From the NCBI GenBank assembly GCA_013176395.1, contig JABMLP010000006.1, forward strand, positions 496,001 through 560,000: a stretch of 64,000 nt of DNA, written 5' to 3'. This document shows, one piece after another, positions 61,201 to 64,000 of the stretch. A program made the position numbers and the translations under genes. Each line of letters begins with the position of its first letter. The first letter of the stretch is position 1. A model generated the notes under the pieces. That model had not been told where the DNA came from, searched no databases, and saw only the letters and a program-made list of their open reading frames with translations. The stretch is from Venturia oleaginea. Its lineage: Eukaryota > Ascomycota > Dothideomycetes > Venturiales > Venturiaceae.

Positions 61201-61579
61201 AGCCGCCCTCGGTGGCCAAAGACTTGATGACATCTTGTCGCACACCAGCTTCGCTATCAATGAGCTGCTGTGCGGTTTGAAAGAACTTGGAAAGTTTGTC
61301 GATGGTGAGGAAGGGCTCTGAGCCCTTCAACTTGAAGCTCCAGGCACGCAATTTGGTCTCTGATAATGTTAAAGGTGCAGCTACTCGATCTTGCTGGATG
61401 TTCGAGGAAGTCTGGCCTTGCGGGCCATCATGGCTGTAATGGCATTTGTCGCCGAATCGACATTTCTGTCCGCTGGCCCAGGCGTGACAGGGTCTCCTGT
61501 AAAAGTTTAGTCCATGTCTACCAGATAATGTAATGATGCTGAAGAATAGCAGAATGACTCACTTCTTGGAGCCCGCCAT
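55239..61579 (-). CDS. ZNFX1/Hrr1-type superfamily 1 RNA helicase with CCCH and NFX1 zinc fingers
   Basis: Five exons: 61579-61563, 61496-59536, 59388-56893, 56659-55461 and 55409-55239, 1947 aa; phases agree. The order of domains is as follows. First is a CCCH finger near residue 10 (C-x8-C-x5-C-x3-H). The SF1 helicase has Walker A LIQGPPGTGKSFVG (about 605), YTNHALDQLLEHL, motif II CEEAGEVLEAH, GDHQQLRPQ, VDNFQGEEAKIIILS and ALSRAKHGMVIIGN. A row of NFX1-type cysteine fingers follows (CGHSCGARCH, CGHPCRNQC, CGKTCSEPC and others), then a C-terminal CGTQIGGQNH RZ-type finger. EEAG rather than DEAG is usual for ZNFX1. S. pombe Hrr1 works with the RNA-directed RNA polymerase complex in RNAi heterochromatin; a similar small-RNA role is inferred. 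Introns are 66, 147, 233 and 51 nt. Confidence 0.93.
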
Positions 61580-62044
61580 TACGAGCTGACGCTGGGTGCG
61601 CGTGCTGTAGTCAGGCAGGTTGCTGAACAGGAATACGAAGGCTGGGTAGCGCGGGGATGGAAGTAAGAGATGTACAAACTATGAAGCTTGATGGTTAAGC
61701 CAGAGAGACGGTGAGTTGCAAGATCGCAATACAAAGAGAGTTGATGAGGATCTGGACCAAGTGAGTTGAGGTGTTGATCGATGGTCAGCGAAGGATGTAG
61801 AAGTATTCCTGTTTGATATCACGCGGGCACGACTCAACAACACCGACGAGAAAACAGTTTTCCAAATTGTTTGTGCCTTGTCTGTCGAAAGTCGCCGACA
61901 GGTGTGGAAGTTTGCCTAATGGTCAACACCGTCAACAAATGCAAACCCGCCTAGCAGAACGACAGGCACAACCACAACGTTTGCAATCAGTCAGCCTCAA
62001 TGGTTCCTGAAATGTATCTACTAGGCTGAATCTCTCCTCTTCTA
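61580..62044. other. Promoter of the helicase gene and transposon flank
   Basis: Only a short unsupported frame. It ends at the TA target of the pogo element. Confidence 0.4.
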
Positions 62045-63897
62045 TAACGTATTCCACCATCGAGTGGGTCAACCCATCGAGCGGGTCAGTTTATGCCAAG
62101 ACCAGCTGCTCCCTTATCAACACAATATGTCTCAACAACAAAACGCGCAATCATCTAACAGAGAAGGCAGAATCCAGCTTGCCCTTTCTGCCTACAATAC
62201 CCACCAATTCCGAAGCCTCCGGCGCGCTGCTGAGGCGTTTGATATACCTCCTTCAACATTAACTAGGCGATATAACGGAATTACGTATCGCCTAGATACT
62301 CGCAACGCCCGACACAAGCTCACTACGACTGAAGAGCAGACAATTGTCCAATACATCCTCGACCTCGATTCGCGAGGATTCGCGCCCCGGCTGTGTGAGG
62401 TAGCAGATATGGCGGATAAACTACTGGGTGTACCCGGTGGAGAGCCAGTAGGGAAAAACTGGGCTGAGAGGTTCATAACGCGCTCAGATGAACTCAAGAT
62501 GGCCTTCAATCGAGCTAAGGATAGGCAGAGGATACTACAGGAAGATCCAGAGGTTATTGGCGCGTGGTTTAAGCTCGTTACAGACACCAAGGCAAAGTAC
62601 GGTATCCACGACGAGGATACGCACAACTTTGACGAGATTGGCTTCCAGATGGGTGTTATTGGGTCAATGAAGGTCGTCACAGCTTCTGAAAGACGTACAC
62701 GGCCTAATTTAATCCAGCCAGGCGATCGCGAGTGGGTTACAGTTATCCAGAGCATCTGCGCCGCCGGGTATGCGACCCCGCCATTCATTATCTACAAAGG
62801 ACGCGTTCATATCTCTGCGTGGTATGAGTAGGCAGATATACCACGGAATTGGAAGCTCTCGGTCTCTGAGAACGGCTGGACAAATAATGCGCTTGGTCTT
62901 GAGTGGTTGAAGCACTTTAACGCGTATACAAAGGCGCGGCAGGTGGGGGTATACAGGCTGCTTATTTTGGACGGCCATGAGAGCCATCTCAGCCAGGATT
63001 TCAAGGACTACTGCCTCGAAAACAAGATTATAACCCTCTGCATGCCATCGCACTCGTCGCATATACTCCAGCCCCTTGACGTGGTCTGCTTCTCGCCGTT
63101 GAAGCGCAAGTACTCCCAACGCATCCGGGACTTGGCACGCCGACGCGTGTACCATATCAACAAGGAAGGCTTTCTCACTGCCTTCAAAGACGCGTTTTTC
63201 GACGTGTTTACGAAAGAGAACTGTCAAAAGGCTTTTGAGGCAGTAGGGCTAGTCCCTATCGACGCGCAGGTGGTGTTGGATCGCCTTGAAGTACGGCTAC
63301 GAACCCCGCCAGAAACCCATCTCCCAGAAACGCCGTGGCAGTCCAAGACTCCAAGTAATACTTATGAATTTGGATCCCAATCCAAGCTCGTAAGCGAGTC
63401 TTTTACTCGGTCACCAGTTACTGCGCAGGCAGGCTTTTCCCAGCTTGTTAAGGGCGCTGAATTGATGCTACACCAAAACGCTCTGCTTGTTGCGCGTAAC
63501 CGCGAGCTTGAAGAGCAATTAGCAGTAACAACGAACCGAAAATTGCGCAAAAGGAAGTGGATCCAGCAAGGTGGTACTATGGAGTATGGGACTGCAGCAG
63601 CGCAGGTAGCTGCAGAGGCGTCTATAGCGCCTCAGGGATCAAAGAAGGCTCGTGGTAGTGGTGGTCAAGAAACAGCCCGACCAACTCAACGGCGCTGTAG
63701 GAACTGCGGCGCAGCTGGGCATAATGCGCGAACTTGTAAAAAAGATATCAAGATATCTTCTGAATCAGATAGCAGCACGACGGACTTAGAATCTATTGTT
63801 GATAGCGATGAAATTGAAGAGTCGTAACTTAAGTTGGTCGTGCCAAGCCTTTTTGACCCGCTCGATGGGTTGACCCGCTCGATGGTGGAATACGTTA
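62045..63897 (+). mobile_element. Near full-length Fot1/pogo transposon
   Basis: It is 1853 bp including the flanking TA at both ends. The terminal inverted repeat ACGTATTCCACCATCGAG is perfect at both ends and is followed by GGGT/ACCC-rich subterminal repeats containing the CGAGCGGGTCA motif. It encodes one transposase frame broken by one stop codon. Confidence 0.9.
62127..63827 (+). pseudogene. pogo-type DDD transposase with one in-frame stop
   Basis: The frame runs from MSQQQNAQSSNREGR (62127) to 63827, about 566 codons, with a single TAG at 62829-62831. Residues about 10-55 are a psq helix-turn-helix, and 60-145 a CENP-B-type domain (EEQTIVQYILDLDSRGFAP, GKNWAERFI). The catalytic aspartates are all visible: HNFDEIGF, LLILDGHESHLS and LQPLDVVCFSPLKRKY. 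The tail has a coiled coil and the zinc knuckle CRNCGAAGHNARTC, then an acidic end. The stop falls between the first and second catalytic Asp, in a region reading HISAWYE-stop-ADIPRNW. A CAG-to-TAG transition, as in repeat-induced point mutation or deamination, would explain it. The rest of the frame is intact, so inactivation is recent. Confidence 0.9.
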
Positions 63898-64000
63898 GTC
63901 TGTTAGCCTTCTGAATTCATTCCAGTGCAGGTGTTTGTGGTGGTGGTGATAAAAAGTATTCCATGATCAGGCTGTGCGCAAAGACCGGTCTGTATACGGG

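Overview
The window is nuclear DNA of a filamentous ascomycete (Pezizomycotina). Most genes are split by short introns of about 47-70 nt with GT-AG ends and CTAAC/CTGAC-like branch points. The set includes fungal-type genes: a SAT4/PTH11-like rhodopsin-domain protein, an isoamyl-alcohol-oxidase-type flavoprotein, a LovC-like enoyl reductase and Fot1/pogo transposons with C-terminal zinc knuckles. I could not fix the class or genus. All exon coordinates were worked out by hand from splice signals and reading-frame continuity.

Layout. 1-9 kb: an atypical Rho-like GTPase, a frameshifted small membrane protein, an intron-rich tRNA-Pro(CGG), a pogo-family deletion derivative and a gene remnant. 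9-24 kb: flavin oxidase, enoyl reductase, rhodopsin-domain protein and sulfite oxidase, all on the minus strand, then a broken S9 peptidase. 24-44 kb: SLC35-like transporter (frameshifted), the APC/C activator Cdh1, aspartyl aminopeptidase, a large LRR protein, a tandemly duplicated non-coding block and PP1 catalytic subunit. 45-50.5 kb: a 960-residue disordered protein and mitochondrial ATP synthase delta. 51-55 kb: tRNA-Pro(AGG), a MITE and an unresolved split gene. 55-62 kb: a five-exon ZNFX1/Hrr1-type RNA helicase. 62-64 kb: a near full-length pogo element with one nonsense codon.

The most unusual content is the pair of proline tRNA genes. Both carry an intron inside the D loop, between nucleotides 15 and 16, that looks like a spliceosomal intron: GTAAGC start, TAATAA or TACTAATAA branch-like box, and GCTCCAG end. 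This is in addition to the ordinary intron next to the anticodon. The CGG gene has a third, GTGAGT...TAG, intron between nucleotides 26 and 27. Removing the introns gives good cloverleafs for both. Canonical nuclear tRNA introns lie only at 37/38, so these genes raise the question of whether tRNA-Pro here is processed by the spliceosome, by a relaxed tRNA endonuclease, or by both.

The protein genes do not form an obvious operon-like or secondary-metabolite cluster. Most are independent housekeeping or regulatory genes (Cdh1, PP1, ATP synthase delta, aminopeptidase, sulfite oxidase, RNA helicase) separated by gene-poor stretches with repeats and transposon remains.
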